From Mariniphaga sp. (lineage in GTDB: Bacteria > Bacteroidota > Bacteroidia > Bacteroidales > Prolixibacteraceae), in assembly GCA_024636975.1 (NCBI GenBank), contig JAGXGA010000029.1:1-64000 (forward strand): 64,000 nucleotides of DNA. The letters run 5' to 3'. Positions 52,641 to 61,531 of the stretch are shown piece after piece. The position numbers and the translations under genes were made by a program. The notes under the pieces were generated by a model that saw nothing but the letters and a program-made list of their open reading frames with translations, was not told the DNA's origin and ran no database searches. Within the stretch, counting starts at the first letter, position 1. The number at the start of each line of letters is the position of its first letter.

Positions 52641-53933
52641 TTAATTGCCTGAGAATAATTCCTTTTCGGCAACAACCTTTATCAGCATGCTGTCCTGGAG
52701 TGAGCGGCTTACAGCGTTATAAGGTGCCGTAATCACTTCATCACCTTCTTCCAGTCCTTCTTCTATTTCAATGCTTACATTATCCTGAATGCCCGTGCGA
52801 ACCTCAACCATCATTGCCCGGCCGTTTTGGTTCACAAATACCACTTCCGAGCGCGCGTCCGATTCAGTCAGTAACGGCTGAATACTGGCCGTTTGGTTAC
52901 TTGCAGAGTCCTTCTCATTTACCCTTGTAGTAACCGCAGCAATGGGTACTGAGATAACGTTTTCACGTGTATTGGTTAAAATATCGACTGTTGCTGACAT
53001 ACCGGGCCTGAACGGGTAAAACCTGCGTGCAGTGGAATCAATCAGGTCAGCATATGATTCCTGTAACAAAAACACCTTTACATCGAAGTTGGTTACCTGG
53101 TCGGTAGCGTTTCCGGAAACCTGCGCCGAATTGGCAATTTCGGTAACCACACCTTTAAATTTTCTGTTAAGGTATGCATCCACTTCCACCATAGCAGTAT
53201 CGTTAAGTGAAATTTTTACGATGTCGTTTTCGTTTACCTGTGCCAGCACTTCCATCTTATCCAGATCGGCAACCACCATCATTTCGGTCCCTGCATACAT
53301 ATTAGTTCCTACCACCCGTTCCCCCTTTTCAACATTCAAGGCTGAAATAGTTCCGGCGATGGGCGCATAAATACGGGTTTTGGTTAATTGTTCCCTTGCT
53401 TCAGCTACTGTAGCTTCGGCGCTTTTAACTGCAAATTCGGCAGCCCGCACTTCAGCCTGGGCTACTTTATGCGCTGCCTCGGCTGCTTCAAATTCGGAAT
53501 CGGGAATAGCACCCGATTCAAATAGCTGTTTTGCCCGCTTAAATGCCAGGCCCTTTTCTATTTCCTGGGCCTGCGCCTGTGCCTGTCGGGCTTTTGAAGA
53601 ATTCAAGGCAGCTTCCGAACGGTTTACTGCCGAAATATAAATGTCAGGCTTTATCACACATAAAGGTGCGCCCGCATTCACCAGATCGCCTTCCATTACG
53701 TATAGCTCAATGATCTCTCCGGAAACATCAGGGCTGATTTTCACTTCCGTCTTAGGCTGAATTTTACCGTTGGCTGTAATAAATTCAGTAATCGTTTTAT
53801 TATCGACCTTTTGTACCGACACACTCATGGCAAATTCTTTTCCTATCCAGCCGGCTTTCTTTCCAACTACCAGGAATACAATAAGAATTACCAACACACC
53901 AAGGGCAAAAAAAATCAACTTCTTTCGTTTCAT
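52641..53933 (-). CDS. RND/ABC-type periplasmic adaptor (HlyD family, 430 aa)
   Basis: Membrane anchor at 6-23, a lipoyl half-motif (KISPDVSGEIIELYVMEGD), a coiled-coil hairpin (about 85-180), then the second half (IYAPIAGTISALNVEKGERV) and barrel domains. It resembles MacA-type adaptors. Neither a pump nor an outer-membrane channel gene is adjacent, unlike the usual MacAB operons. The start at 53933 gives the expected short cytoplasmic tail; the frame extends further upstream to 53990. Confidence 0.85.
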   Translation of the reverse strand: MKRKKLIFFALGVLVILIVFLVVGKKAGWIGKEFAMSVSVQKVDNKTITEFITANGKIQPKTEVKISPDVSGEIIELYVMEGDLVNAGAPLCVIKPDIYISAVNRSEAALNSSKARQAQAQAQEIEKGLAFKRAKQLFESGAIPDSEFEAAEAAHKVAQAEVRAAEFAVKSAEATVAEAREQLTKTRIYAPIAGTISALNVEKGERVVGTNMYAGTEMMVVADLDKMEVLAQVNENDIVKISLNDTAMVEVDAYLNRKFKGVVTEIANSAQVSGNATDQVTNFDVKVFLLQESYADLIDSTARRFYPFRPGMSATVDILTNTRENVISVPIAAVTTRVNEKDSASNQTASIQPLLTESDARSEVVFVNQNGRAMMVEVRTGIQDNVSIEIEEGLEEGDEVITAPYNAVSRSLQDSMLIKVVAEKELFSGN

Positions 53934-54140
53934 CTGGTCAATTTTGTTAAATTTTGAATGGCAGCATAGGTCTGCCTTTCGGGCTGACAACCTGTAAAAT
54001 CACTCATACGAATTCAAACTATCCGTATGTATATTAATCTTAACTCTAATTTTCTGAATCTAAATTCAGGTAATTGGTCAGTAAATCAATTCTATAATTA
54101 CAGCTCAGGCAAACTAACTGTAAGATATTTTGTGGCACCA

Positions 54141-55391
54141 TTACTCTTTCACAAGCATTCGGGCTGTTAGCCTGCTGTGTTGCTCAAGGTAAATATCTTT
54201 TTCTTTTACCATCCAGTCGAGTGTTTCTTCGGTGTAATGCCTTATTGTAATCAAAGTCAGCCCCGTATTGTACCGTATGCTGTAATAAGGTCTGAGTTCA
54301 TCCATAAGCCAGTCCCAGTCGGCTTCGGCAGAATCGAGAACAAGGTTCAGGTCGATGGCCGACTGCTGCATAAGGGTCACCTTAACCTTGTTTTCAATTA
54401 AAAAGTTAACCACCCGGTCGATATCCTCAATGCTGATGAATGAAAAATCTTTCGGTGACAGAGTAATCAATACCAGATTTTCGCGCAGGATAAAGATTGG
54501 AGGATGATCAATTTTATGATCAATTTCATGAATAATTGTTCCCGGATTATCGGGTGCCAGGAATGATTTGACGTAAAGTGGAATTTGTTTGTTATAAAGC
54601 GGCTTCATCGTTTTGGGATGAATGATTTTTGCTCCCGAATGAGTCATTTCCACGGCTTCACGATACGATAAGGCATCAAGTTTTGTAGCTCCTTCCATTT
54701 TCTTCGGATCCGCACTTAATACTCCCGGAACATCTTTCCAGAACGAAACACTCTCAGCGCCCAGTAAATTTCCAAGAATGGCTGCTGTATAATCCGAACC
54801 TTCCCTGCCTAAGGTAGTGGTAAGACTGGCCGGTGTTGACCCGATAAAACCCTGGGTTATATATAGCTTGTGATCGTTAAATGTAAATGTTCCTGATGAA
54901 AGTTCTTCAGTAAGTTCCCAATCAATAGCTGCATCCCGGTAATTGTCGTCGGTGCGCATGCAATTCCTGACATCAACCCACATGTTGGATTTTCCCGACA
55001 AGTTCAGATAATCGCTAACTATGCGGGTTGAAACAAGCTCCCCAAATGAAACAATCTGGTCATATTCAAAATCGAAATCAAGCGATGGCGATTTCTTAAG
55101 CTTGGCCTCCAGTTCGCTAAAAAAGGCAGTAACTGTTTCAGGTGTTTGGCCGGCGCCAAAAAGCTCATCACAAATCGCGGTGTGATAACCTTTAAAACGA
55201 CCAAAGATCTCTGATTTTTGGCCATCACCCTTGAAATACGACTTTACCAGGGTCTCAAGCAAATCAGTAACTTTCCCCATAGCTGAAATTACAACTACCA
55301 GATTTTCGTTGTAACCATTCAGTATATTTGATAAATTACGAACTGCATCTGCATCTTTTACTGAAGCACCGCCAAATTTGAAGATTTTCAT
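54141..55391 (-). CDS. Aspartate kinase with ACT domain (416 aa)
   Basis: Phosphorylates aspartate at the start of the Lys/Thr/Met pathway. The start MKIFKFGGASVKDADAVRNL and GREGSDYTAAILGNLLGAES carry nucleotide and substrate-binding residues; the C-terminal ~130 residues, starting ILRENLVLITLSPKDFSFIS, are ACT-type regulatory sequence that could respond to an amino-acid end product. No homoserine dehydrogenase part is fused. Transcribed alone. Confidence 0.9.
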   Translation of the reverse strand: MKIFKFGGASVKDADAVRNLSNILNGYNENLVVVISAMGKVTDLLETLVKSYFKGDGQKSEIFGRFKGYHTAICDELFGAGQTPETVTAFFSELEAKLKKSPSLDFDFEYDQIVSFGELVSTRIVSDYLNLSGKSNMWVDVRNCMRTDDNYRDAAIDWELTEELSSGTFTFNDHKLYITQGFIGSTPASLTTTLGREGSDYTAAILGNLLGAESVSFWKDVPGVLSADPKKMEGATKLDALSYREAVEMTHSGAKIIHPKTMKPLYNKQIPLYVKSFLAPDNPGTIIHEIDHKIDHPPIFILRENLVLITLSPKDFSFISIEDIDRVVNFLIENKVKVTLMQQSAIDLNLVLDSAEADWDWLMDELRPYYSIRYNTGLTLITIRHYTEETLDWMVKEKDIYLEQHSRLTARMLVKE

Positions 55392-55516
55392 TACCCTTTT
55401 ATTGTTAAATTTTTTGCAAATTAAGTAAATATTAGTAAATCGAAGATTTAAACATTCCTAAAACTGACGTGTTAAATATAAAAAAGCAAAAACCAAAAAT
55501 CAAATAAATTATATTT

Positions 55517-56584
55517 ATGATAAAAGATATTACAGCAAGAGTAAAACTGAATAATGGAGTTGAGATTCCATGGCTGGGCCTTGGAGTTCTTCGCCTTAGG
55601 GAAGGAGGCGAAGTGGAAAGGGCAGTTCAGACTGCTATTAAGAACGGATACCGCCTTATCGATAATGCTGCCATATATCACAACGAAAAAGGAGTCGGCA
55701 GAGGAATAAGGGCTAGCGGTGTGCCCCGGAAAGAAATGTTCATCAGCTCAAAAGTTGCCAATGATCAACAGGGCTACCAAGGCACTATGAAGGCTTTTCA
55801 AAGAAGTCTCGACTGGCTTCAAACCGATTACCTCGATTTATATATGATACACTGGCCACAAGGTGAAATTTCGGTGGAAACCTGGATGGCTATGGAAGAG
55901 TTATACGAAAAAGGAAAAATACGTGCCTTAGGAGTAAGTAATTTCTGGGTGCACCACCTCGAATATTTTTTGCCAAAAATTAACATTGTACCTGCTGTTA
56001 ACCAGGTGGAATTTCATCCCGAACTGACCCAGCCTGAATTACTTGCCTACTGTAAAAAACATCACATTCAGGTTCAGGCATGGAGCCCGATAATGCAGGG
56101 CAAAGTGCTTCACATACCTGAAATAAAAAAAATAGCAGCTAAATACGACAAAACACCCATTCAGGTTGTGTTGCGGTGGGACCTTCAAAAAGGAGTGGTC
56201 ACTATCCCACGGACAGCCAAACCCAAAGAAATTATTTCAAATGCACAGATATTTGATTTTGAACTAACAGACGAAGATGTTGCGGAGATTGACAGTTTAA
56301 ACAGGAATAAAAAAATATTCCCCTATTACGATCAAATTCCATTTTTACTAAAAGTACTGATAAACAATAAACGAAAACTGCCCGTTGTGTCAGAATTGAT
56401 TAAAGCAATATCATTCAAAATACGGAACCGGCTGAAAATGATGTTTGAAAACAACAATCATCCGAAACCGCAAAAAATAAAAGTACCGGTGGTTAAAAGA
56501 ATAAAATCCTTTTTACTTTTATCAGCATGCAGTTTTGTTTGTATAAAAGATGAAGCAATGCATGTTATCCAGATGTTTGCCTGA
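55517..56584 (+). CDS. Aldo/keto reductase with C-terminal extension (355 aa)
   Basis: NADPH-dependent TIM-barrel reductase. The catalytic tetrad is present: Asp in YRLIDNAAIYHNEKGVGR, the Tyr in the same segment, Lys in MFISSKV, and His in YLDLYMIHWPQGE. The first ~270 residues align with the next gene throughout (a tandem duplication). A further ~80 residues are absent from the neighbour and basic with a hydrophobic end (KIRNRLKMMFENNNHPKPQK, then FLLLSACSFVCI), perhaps for membrane contact. The substrate is unknown. Confidence 0.88.
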   Translation: MIKDITARVKLNNGVEIPWLGLGVLRLREGGEVERAVQTAIKNGYRLIDNAAIYHNEKGVGRGIRASGVPRKEMFISSKVANDQQGYQGTMKAFQRSLDWLQTDYLDLYMIHWPQGEISVETWMAMEELYEKGKIRALGVSNFWVHHLEYFLPKINIVPAVNQVEFHPELTQPELLAYCKKHHIQVQAWSPIMQGKVLHIPEIKKIAAKYDKTPIQVVLRWDLQKGVVTIPRTAKPKEIISNAQIFDFELTDEDVAEIDSLNRNKKIFPYYDQIPFLLKVLINNKRKLPVVSELIKAISFKIRNRLKMMFENNNHPKPQKIKVPVVKRIKSFLLLSACSFVCIKDEAMHVIQMFA

Positions 56585-56648
56585 CAGCCACACAATTCTA
56601 GTTTACAAAAAAGAAAACAAAAGAAACCACTTTTAATATAACCACATT

Positions 56649-57473
56649 ATGGATACTACATCAACAACAAAACTGAATAATGGGGTGGAGATGCCCTGGT
56701 TTGGACTTGGCGTTTTCCGGGCCGAAGAAGGAGGGGAAGTTGAAAAGGCGGTTAAGGTTGCTCTGGAGAATGGTTACCACAGTATTGACACAGCTGCAGT
56801 ATATCAAAATGAAAAAGGAGTCGGAACCGCCATCCGTGAAAGTAACGTTCGGCGTGAAGACATTTTCCTGACTTCAAAGGTCTGGAACAGCGACCAGGGA
56901 TATAAATCTACGCTTCGGGCTTTTGATGAAAGCCTCAGTAAACTTCAGACCGATTACCTTGACCTGTACCTGATTCACTGGCCAAAAGGAGAATTGTCGG
57001 TCGAAACATGGAAAGCAATGGAGGAGTTGTATGAGAAGAAAAGAATCAGGGCCATTGGCATCAGCAATTTCCTGGTACATCATCTCGAGGAATTTCTACC
57101 TGAATGCAATGTGGTTCCTGCTGTAAACCAGGTAGAATTTCACCCCGAACTCATTCAACCCGATTTGCTCAGCTATTGCCAAAATAAAAACATTCAATTG
57201 GAAGCCTGGAGCCCGATAATGAAAGGTCGCGTAACTGAAATCCCCGTGATGCAGGCGCTGGCTGTCAAATACGGCAAAACACCTGTACAGGTCGTCCTTC
57301 GCTGGGATATCCAGAAAGGAGTGGTTACCATTCCCAAATCGGTTACTCCCGAGCGGATTATCTCAAATGCCGATATTTTCGATTTCGAACTCAGCGATGA
57401 AGACATGGCAAAAATCGACCGGATCGATAAAAACGAACGCATCGGTTTTCACCCCGACAAAATACCATTTTAA
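56649..57473 (+). CDS. Aldo/keto reductase (274 aa)
   Basis: A standard-length member of the AKR superfamily, with the catalytic Asp/Tyr in YHSIDTAAVYQNEKGVGTAI, Lys in IFLTSKV and His in LYLIHWPKGE. NADPH specificity is suggested by VTIPKSVTPERI. It is closely similar to the upstream gene over nearly its whole length and lies 64 bases after it, so the pair arose by tandem duplication. Members of this group reduce 2,5-diketogluconate, methylglyoxal and other aldehydes; the latter fits with an mgsA gene 1.2 kb away, but this is inference. Confidence 0.88.
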   Translation: MDTTSTTKLNNGVEMPWFGLGVFRAEEGGEVEKAVKVALENGYHSIDTAAVYQNEKGVGTAIRESNVRREDIFLTSKVWNSDQGYKSTLRAFDESLSKLQTDYLDLYLIHWPKGELSVETWKAMEELYEKKRIRAIGISNFLVHHLEEFLPECNVVPAVNQVEFHPELIQPDLLSYCQNKNIQLEAWSPIMKGRVTEIPVMQALAVKYGKTPVQVVLRWDIQKGVVTIPKSVTPERIISNADIFDFELSDEDMAKIDRIDKNERIGFHPDKIPF

Positions 57474-57505
57474 TTTTTTAACCGGTGAGAATATAAAAAG
57501 CCTCA

Positions 57506-58219
57506 TCACTTCATGATGTAGCTATCTTTTTTCCGGATATGACGCGCCCAGTAAACAAATGGCGTATCAGCTGCTGCTACAATCCATTTGAGCACATAGG
57601 TGGTAAGAAATATCTCGAACAGAACAGCTGTTTCGAATACTCCGTAAAAAGCAATGAGCACAAACACCAGGCTGTCAATCAACTGCGAAACCATTGTGCT
57701 GAGATTATTACGTATCCAAAGCTGGTTTTCTTTTGGAAAACGGTTCCTCCACATATGAAACGCCCATACATCGTGCCGTTGTGAAAGCAGGTAGGCCAAC
57801 AGGCTGGCAAGGGCAATCCGGGGCATCAGTTTAAAAATGGTACTGGAGGCTTCGTGAGCTATTACAGCAAATTCATCCCCTTCAAGCGGAACAAAGTACA
57901 ACGAAAGGTTCATTAGCAATGTCATGGATATGAGGCTAAAAAAACCAATCCACACAGCCTTCTTTGCTTCCTTCTTTCCGTAATTTTCAGAAAGTATGTC
58001 GGTAACCAAAAATGAAGTGGCATATACCACATTACCCAATGTGGCTGCCAGTCCGAACAGCTCCACAGTTTGTATTACCTGAATGTTTGCAACAATCACC
58101 GAAACGGGAATCCACATTATAAGGCCCCATTTACCAAAAAGCTTATATGCCAGAATAATCAACAGGAAGTTTGCCAGTATTTCAACCAGCCACAGAATCT
58201 CGTTTTGCATTTTTTTCAT
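57506..58219 (-). CDS. YhhQ-family queuosine precursor transporter (237 aa)
   Basis: A membrane protein with six to seven helices and the family sequences WIPVSVIVANIQVIQTVELF, SFLVTDILSENYGKKEAKKA and SQLIDSLVFVLIAFYGVFET. The family (YhhQ/VUT) imports preQ0/preQ1 or queuine for tRNA queuosine synthesis. A candidate preQ1-I riboswitch at the start codon supports this. Start at 58219; a second ATG at 58210 could also be used. Its 3' end converges with the aldo/keto reductase gene. Confidence 0.88.
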   Translation of the reverse strand: MKKMQNEILWLVEILANFLLIILAYKLFGKWGLIMWIPVSVIVANIQVIQTVELFGLAATLGNVVYATSFLVTDILSENYGKKEAKKAVWIGFFSLISMTLLMNLSLYFVPLEGDEFAVIAHEASSTIFKLMPRIALASLLAYLLSQRHDVWAFHMWRNRFPKENQLWIRNNLSTMVSQLIDSLVFVLIAFYGVFETAVLFEIFLTTYVLKWIVAAADTPFVYWARHIRKKDSYIMK

Positions 58220-58251
58220 TTTTATCCGCAGGGTGATGGAACCTGCGGGTG
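58217..58251 (-). promoter_or_regulatory. Candidate preQ1-I riboswitch controlling the yhhQ-like gene
   Basis: On the minus strand the leader reads CCCGCAGGTTCCATCACCC then TGCGGATAAAAATG. It forms a P1 stem (CCGCAGG with CCTGCGG) enclosing the loop TTCCATCAC, followed by an A-rich tail. This is the plan of class-I preQ1 riboswitches (GGTTC...CACCC and an ATAAAAA tail). The loop word CAT can pair with the ATG at 58217-58219, so a ligand-stabilised pseudoknot would hide the start codon itself. The gene served, a queuosine-precursor transporter, is the expected target. Confidence 0.6.
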
Positions 58252-58420
58252 TTACACATTTATTTTTCCCAGAGCTGCAAATTTAGCGCTTTTCTTTAAT
58301 CCGGCATCAAACAGAATTCGTTTCTGCTTATTTCTTTATACCTGCAATTTATATCCTGACTTATCATGTTTCTTTTTATTCCCCATCTTTTCAAAAAGGC
58401 AAAGAAGTAACCTTCAACTG

Positions 58421-58537
58421 ATTAAACTCAGTATAAACTCAATATTAATTCAGTATTAACTCAATGTAAATTCAATTATAATTGAATTTACATTGAGTTA
58501 TAATTGAGTTTGTATTGAGTTTACATTGAGTTTACAC
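58421..58537. repeat. 11-bp-periodic inverted repeat array with a 44-bp perfect palindrome
   Basis: Ten consecutive 11-base units: five of the type TATTAACTCAA (ATTAAACTCAG, TATAAACTCAA, TATTAATTCAG, TATTAACTCAA, TGTAAATTCAA), then five of the inverse type (TTATAATTGAA, TTTACATTGAG, TTATAATTGAG, TTTGTATTGAG, TTTACATTGAG). The central 44 bases (58457-58500) are an exact palindrome. The period is strict at 11, one helical turn. No gene lies here. Confidence 0.8.
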
Positions 58538-58686
58538 CGGAGAAGACCAGGAGTAAGTACCTGCATGAATGGGCGGTTTATACTGCTCATAGCTGCAAAC
58601 AGAATGTCTGCATTAAAGTTATTTGCTATCAATTAATTCTGGCAACCTACGTCACACACCTTTAAAAATGAAGGATATACAAATGG

Positions 58687-59160
58687 CTATATCCCGTTTA
58701 CATCGCGTTTGATGTAATTCTCGTAATCTTTGAGAATAGGCTGGTAACTTTCGTGAAACAGGGATGAAGATACAATGAAATCGGCAGTTGAACGGTTCGA
58801 TGCAGTAGGTATATTATACAAAACGGCAATCCGGAGCAACGCCTTTACATCCACATCGTGTGGCTGAGGCTGCATTGGGTCCCAGAAAAATATGACAATA
58901 TCAATTTTTCCTTCTGAAATCAGGGCTCCAAGTTGCTGATCGCCTCCCAGGGGACCCGATTTCAACTTTGTTACTGTTGGAGGTACCACCCCTTACTCCA
59001 GGCATTTTTCAGAAATAGCTTCTTCTATTAATTTCCCGGTTGTACCGGTGCATATCAGGTTGTGATGGACCAGCTCTTGCCAGTTATAGGTTACCCATTC
59101 AATAATGTCCTTTTTGCGGTTGTCGTGGGCAACGATTCCTATATATTTTTTCTTTTTCAT
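58687..59160 (-). pseudogene. mgsA: Methylglyoxal synthase gene with a single in-frame TAA
   Basis: Read from the ATG at 59160, the frame gives MKKKKYIGIVAHDNRKKDII, then GTTGKLIEEAISEKCLE, and meets TAA at 58993-58995 (codon 56). The same frame continues without another stop as [20 protein letters not shown], then [18 protein letters not shown], to the normal end at 157 codons, the size of E. coli MgsA (152 aa). The site is where related enzymes carry a Gln or similar residue, so CAA or CAG changed to TAA is the simplest lesion. Active-site residues (H12, the GGDQQ Asp, H98-like) are otherwise intact. Either a recent pseudogene or a sequencing error. Confidence 0.85.
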
Positions 59161-59221
59161 TTCTTTAGGCTTTTAAATCTATCCCACTCACTGTTAAGGG
59201 GATAAATTTGTTTTTACAATG

Positions 59222-59229
59222 CAAAGGTA
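59222..59229 (-). promoter_or_regulatory. mgsA promoter -7 element
   Basis: On the minus strand, TACCTTTG followed by C matches TAnnTTTG, 61 bases before the mgsA start. A TTTG lies 24 bases upstream, slightly beyond the usual 19-21. Confidence 0.5.
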
Positions 59230-59414
59230 TTTTATTAAATACCTCCACATAAACAAATGCCTTCCAAAATGCATTTATTTAATCAAATTTAATCCAGAGA
59301 CTTCATATTTGATCAAATTGGTATAAAACAGCACATTTACTGAACATTTACCAAATTATTGTTCGGTAAATGTGAAAGGATCAGAATTTTTTACCTTCAG
59401 GAAAAGTAGTGTAG

Positions 59415-60797
59415 CTAAACAAGGTTTTTAATATCGTTAATTACCTGCACTGCCAGCTCCCGGGCAGAGGCTTCGGTTTTGGCTTCGGCATAAATGCGGA
59501 TAATAGCTTCGGTATTCGATTTACGCAGGTGCACCCACGAATCAGGAAAATCAATCTTCACCCCGTCAATATCGGTAATTTGTTCCCCGGCATATTTATC
59601 CTTCAGCTTTTCCAGTAAGGCACCTACATCGATGCCGGGAGTAAGTTCAATTTTATTTTTCGAGATGAAATAATCGGGATACGACCTTCTCAATTCCGAG
59701 CATTTCTTGCCGCTTTTAGCCAAATGGCTCAGGAAAAGTGCAGCGCCTGCAAGTGCATCACGGCCATAATGGCTTGCCGGATAAATAACTCCCCCATTCC
59801 CTTCTCCACCAATAACAGCTCCGGTTTCCTTCATTTTTGCCACCACATTCACTTCACCAACTGCAGAAGCAGAATACCGCTGTCCATGTGATTCGGTAAC
59901 ATCGCGCAGCGCCCTGCTTGATGAAAGATTGGATACAGTATTACCCGGGGTATGATTAAGTACATAATCGGAAACAGCTACAAGGGTATACTCCTCATTA
60001 AACATACTGCCATCTTCACTGATTACCACCAGGCGGTCAACATCGGGGTCAACAACAAATCCGAGATCTACCTGGCTGCTGCGAATTGTTTCTGAGGTTT
60101 CCACCAGGTTTTCAGGCACAGGCTCGGGTGTGTGGGCGAAATGGCCTGTTGGTTCGCAGTTTATCTCTATTACATTTTTTACGCCCAGGGCTTTTAACAA
60201 AGCAGGCATGGCAATTCCTCCAACCGAATTTACCGCATCAACAGCCACTGAAAACCCGGCAGCTTTTATGGCGTTTGTATCAACAAGCTCCAGTCCCAGT
60301 ATTTTTTGAACATGAACCTGCATGTAATCCTTTTCTGAAACAGTACCCAGATCATCCACTTCAGCATAAGAGAAGTCGCCTGTTTCAGCCAGGCTGAGGA
60401 CTTTTTCACCTTCAGCAGCATTCAGAAATTCACCCGAAGAATTAAGTAATTTCAAGGCATTCCATTGTTTGGGGTTGTGGCTTGCAGTCAAAATCAGTCC
60501 ACCCTGCGCATGTTCACTAACGACGGCAATTTCGGTGGTAGGCGTGGTAGCCATACCAATATTCACTACATCGCACCCCATTCCTGTAAGGGTAGCAATA
60601 ACCAGTGAGCTCACCATCGGCCCTGAGATCCGGGCATCGCGGCCTACCACTATCTTTACTTTATCACCAGCCGACTGCTCTATTGCCCATGCAGCATAAG
60701 CTGATGTATACTTTACCACATCAACAGGGCTTAAACCTTCCCCCGGTTTTCCTCCTATTGTTCCCCGAATTCCTGAAATTGATTTTATTAGTGTCAT
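59415..60797 (-). CDS. glmM: Phosphoglucosamine mutase/phosphomannomutase-type enzyme (460 aa)
   Basis: An alpha-D-phosphohexomutase. The phosphoserine loop is TASHNPKQWNALKLL; the metal loop is DPDVDRLVVISEDG; the sugar loop is GGEGNGGVIYP; the phosphate loop is RKSNTEAIIRIYAEA. The whole protein of ~460 residues matches the Bacteroidota GlmM branch that converts glucosamine-6-P to glucosamine-1-P for UDP-GlcNAc synthesis, although a phosphomannomutase role is possible. Transcribed separately. Confidence 0.85.
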   Translation of the reverse strand: MTLIKSISGIRGTIGGKPGEGLSPVDVVKYTSAYAAWAIEQSAGDKVKIVVGRDARISGPMVSSLVIATLTGMGCDVVNIGMATTPTTEIAVVSEHAQGGLILTASHNPKQWNALKLLNSSGEFLNAAEGEKVLSLAETGDFSYAEVDDLGTVSEKDYMQVHVQKILGLELVDTNAIKAAGFSVAVDAVNSVGGIAMPALLKALGVKNVIEINCEPTGHFAHTPEPVPENLVETSETIRSSQVDLGFVVDPDVDRLVVISEDGSMFNEEYTLVAVSDYVLNHTPGNTVSNLSSSRALRDVTESHGQRYSASAVGEVNVVAKMKETGAVIGGEGNGGVIYPASHYGRDALAGAALFLSHLAKSGKKCSELRRSYPDYFISKNKIELTPGIDVGALLEKLKDKYAGEQITDIDGVKIDFPDSWVHLRKSNTEAIIRIYAEAKTEASARELAVQVINDIKNLV

Positions 60798-60850
60798 GCT
60801 TTTAAGTCTTGAGTTTTTCTAAATATGTATGTAAATTGCAATAGGTATTT

Positions 60851-61531
60851 TCAGCTTTCTATTTCATTGAGTTCCCGCAAAGTTGCTTTGAGCTTATTGA
60901 TATAATTCCCGTAGAGCTTTCGAAACCCCCAGCGCAGCAGCAGATAAATTCCTCCAACGGTCAATACAAGCACCAGGAGTCCGATACCTGTTATCAGGAA
61001 CCATTTTCCTACAGGAATTTCAGATAGCTGTATACCTTGATTTTCCATATCGAATGCCATGCCTGTATACATTCCGGATATGAATTGTAAAGCCATGGCA
61101 AGTGCAAAAATAAATAGAGTAAGGTAAAATAACCGCTTATACAGGAGCAAGGTTTCAATGATGCGTATAAGTGTTTCCTTCAGGTTACATGAGATGTTAC
61201 AGATTCTTCGAACCCGGTAATACTTCACTACAAAATAAATGAACGATGTGAAAATGAGAATATTACTGAATATGCTCAGGAAAACCAGCCATTGGGGCAT
61301 TTCCACCACTGCCTGTGATTCACTGATGAGCAGGGGGGTAAAAATAAAATCATCGAGTACAAACAAAACAATCAGGGCAAAAAGCACAAAAAATCCAATT
61401 CGCACATTGCGGTTTATCCGGTCGATGAGGTTTCCGGTCCTGTGCCGCAGCATTTCCCTGATCTGGTCCTCATCAAGCTCCCTGCCCGATGATAACTTGC
61501 TCCAGGTTTCTTTTAAATCCTTCAGTTCCAT
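60851..61531 (-). CDS. Membrane protein encoded with an ECF sigma factor (putative anti-sigma, 226 aa)
   Basis: An N-terminal ~45-residue cytoplasmic helical part (KDLKETWSKLSSGRELDEDQ) is followed by four hydrophobic helices at about 45-68, 75-100, 130-150 and 168-195. The sigma gene overlaps its start (TAATG, stop and start sharing one base), giving translational coupling. This position and build fit an anti-sigma or sensory partner, but no zinc-binding anti-sigma motif is visible. Confidence 0.7.
   Translation of the reverse strand: MELKDLKETWSKLSSGRELDEDQIREMLRHRTGNLIDRINRNVRIGFFVLFALIVLFVLDDFIFTPLLISESQAVVEMPQWLVFLSIFSNILIFTSFIYFVVKYYRVRRICNISCNLKETLIRIIETLLLYKRLFYLTLFIFALAMALQFISGMYTGMAFDMENQGIQLSEIPVGKWFLITGIGLLVLVLTVGGIYLLLRWGFRKLYGNYINKLKATLRELNEIES

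Noticed and set aside
58421-58537. CRISPR array
   Set aside because: The 11-base units follow each other without spacers and reverse orientation in the middle; there are no cas genes.
58687-58989. A stand-alone 100-aa gene starting at GTG (58989)
   Set aside because: The protein is the C-terminal two thirds of MgsA; the same frame continues upstream of the TAA as the missing N-terminus, so it is one gene with a stop.
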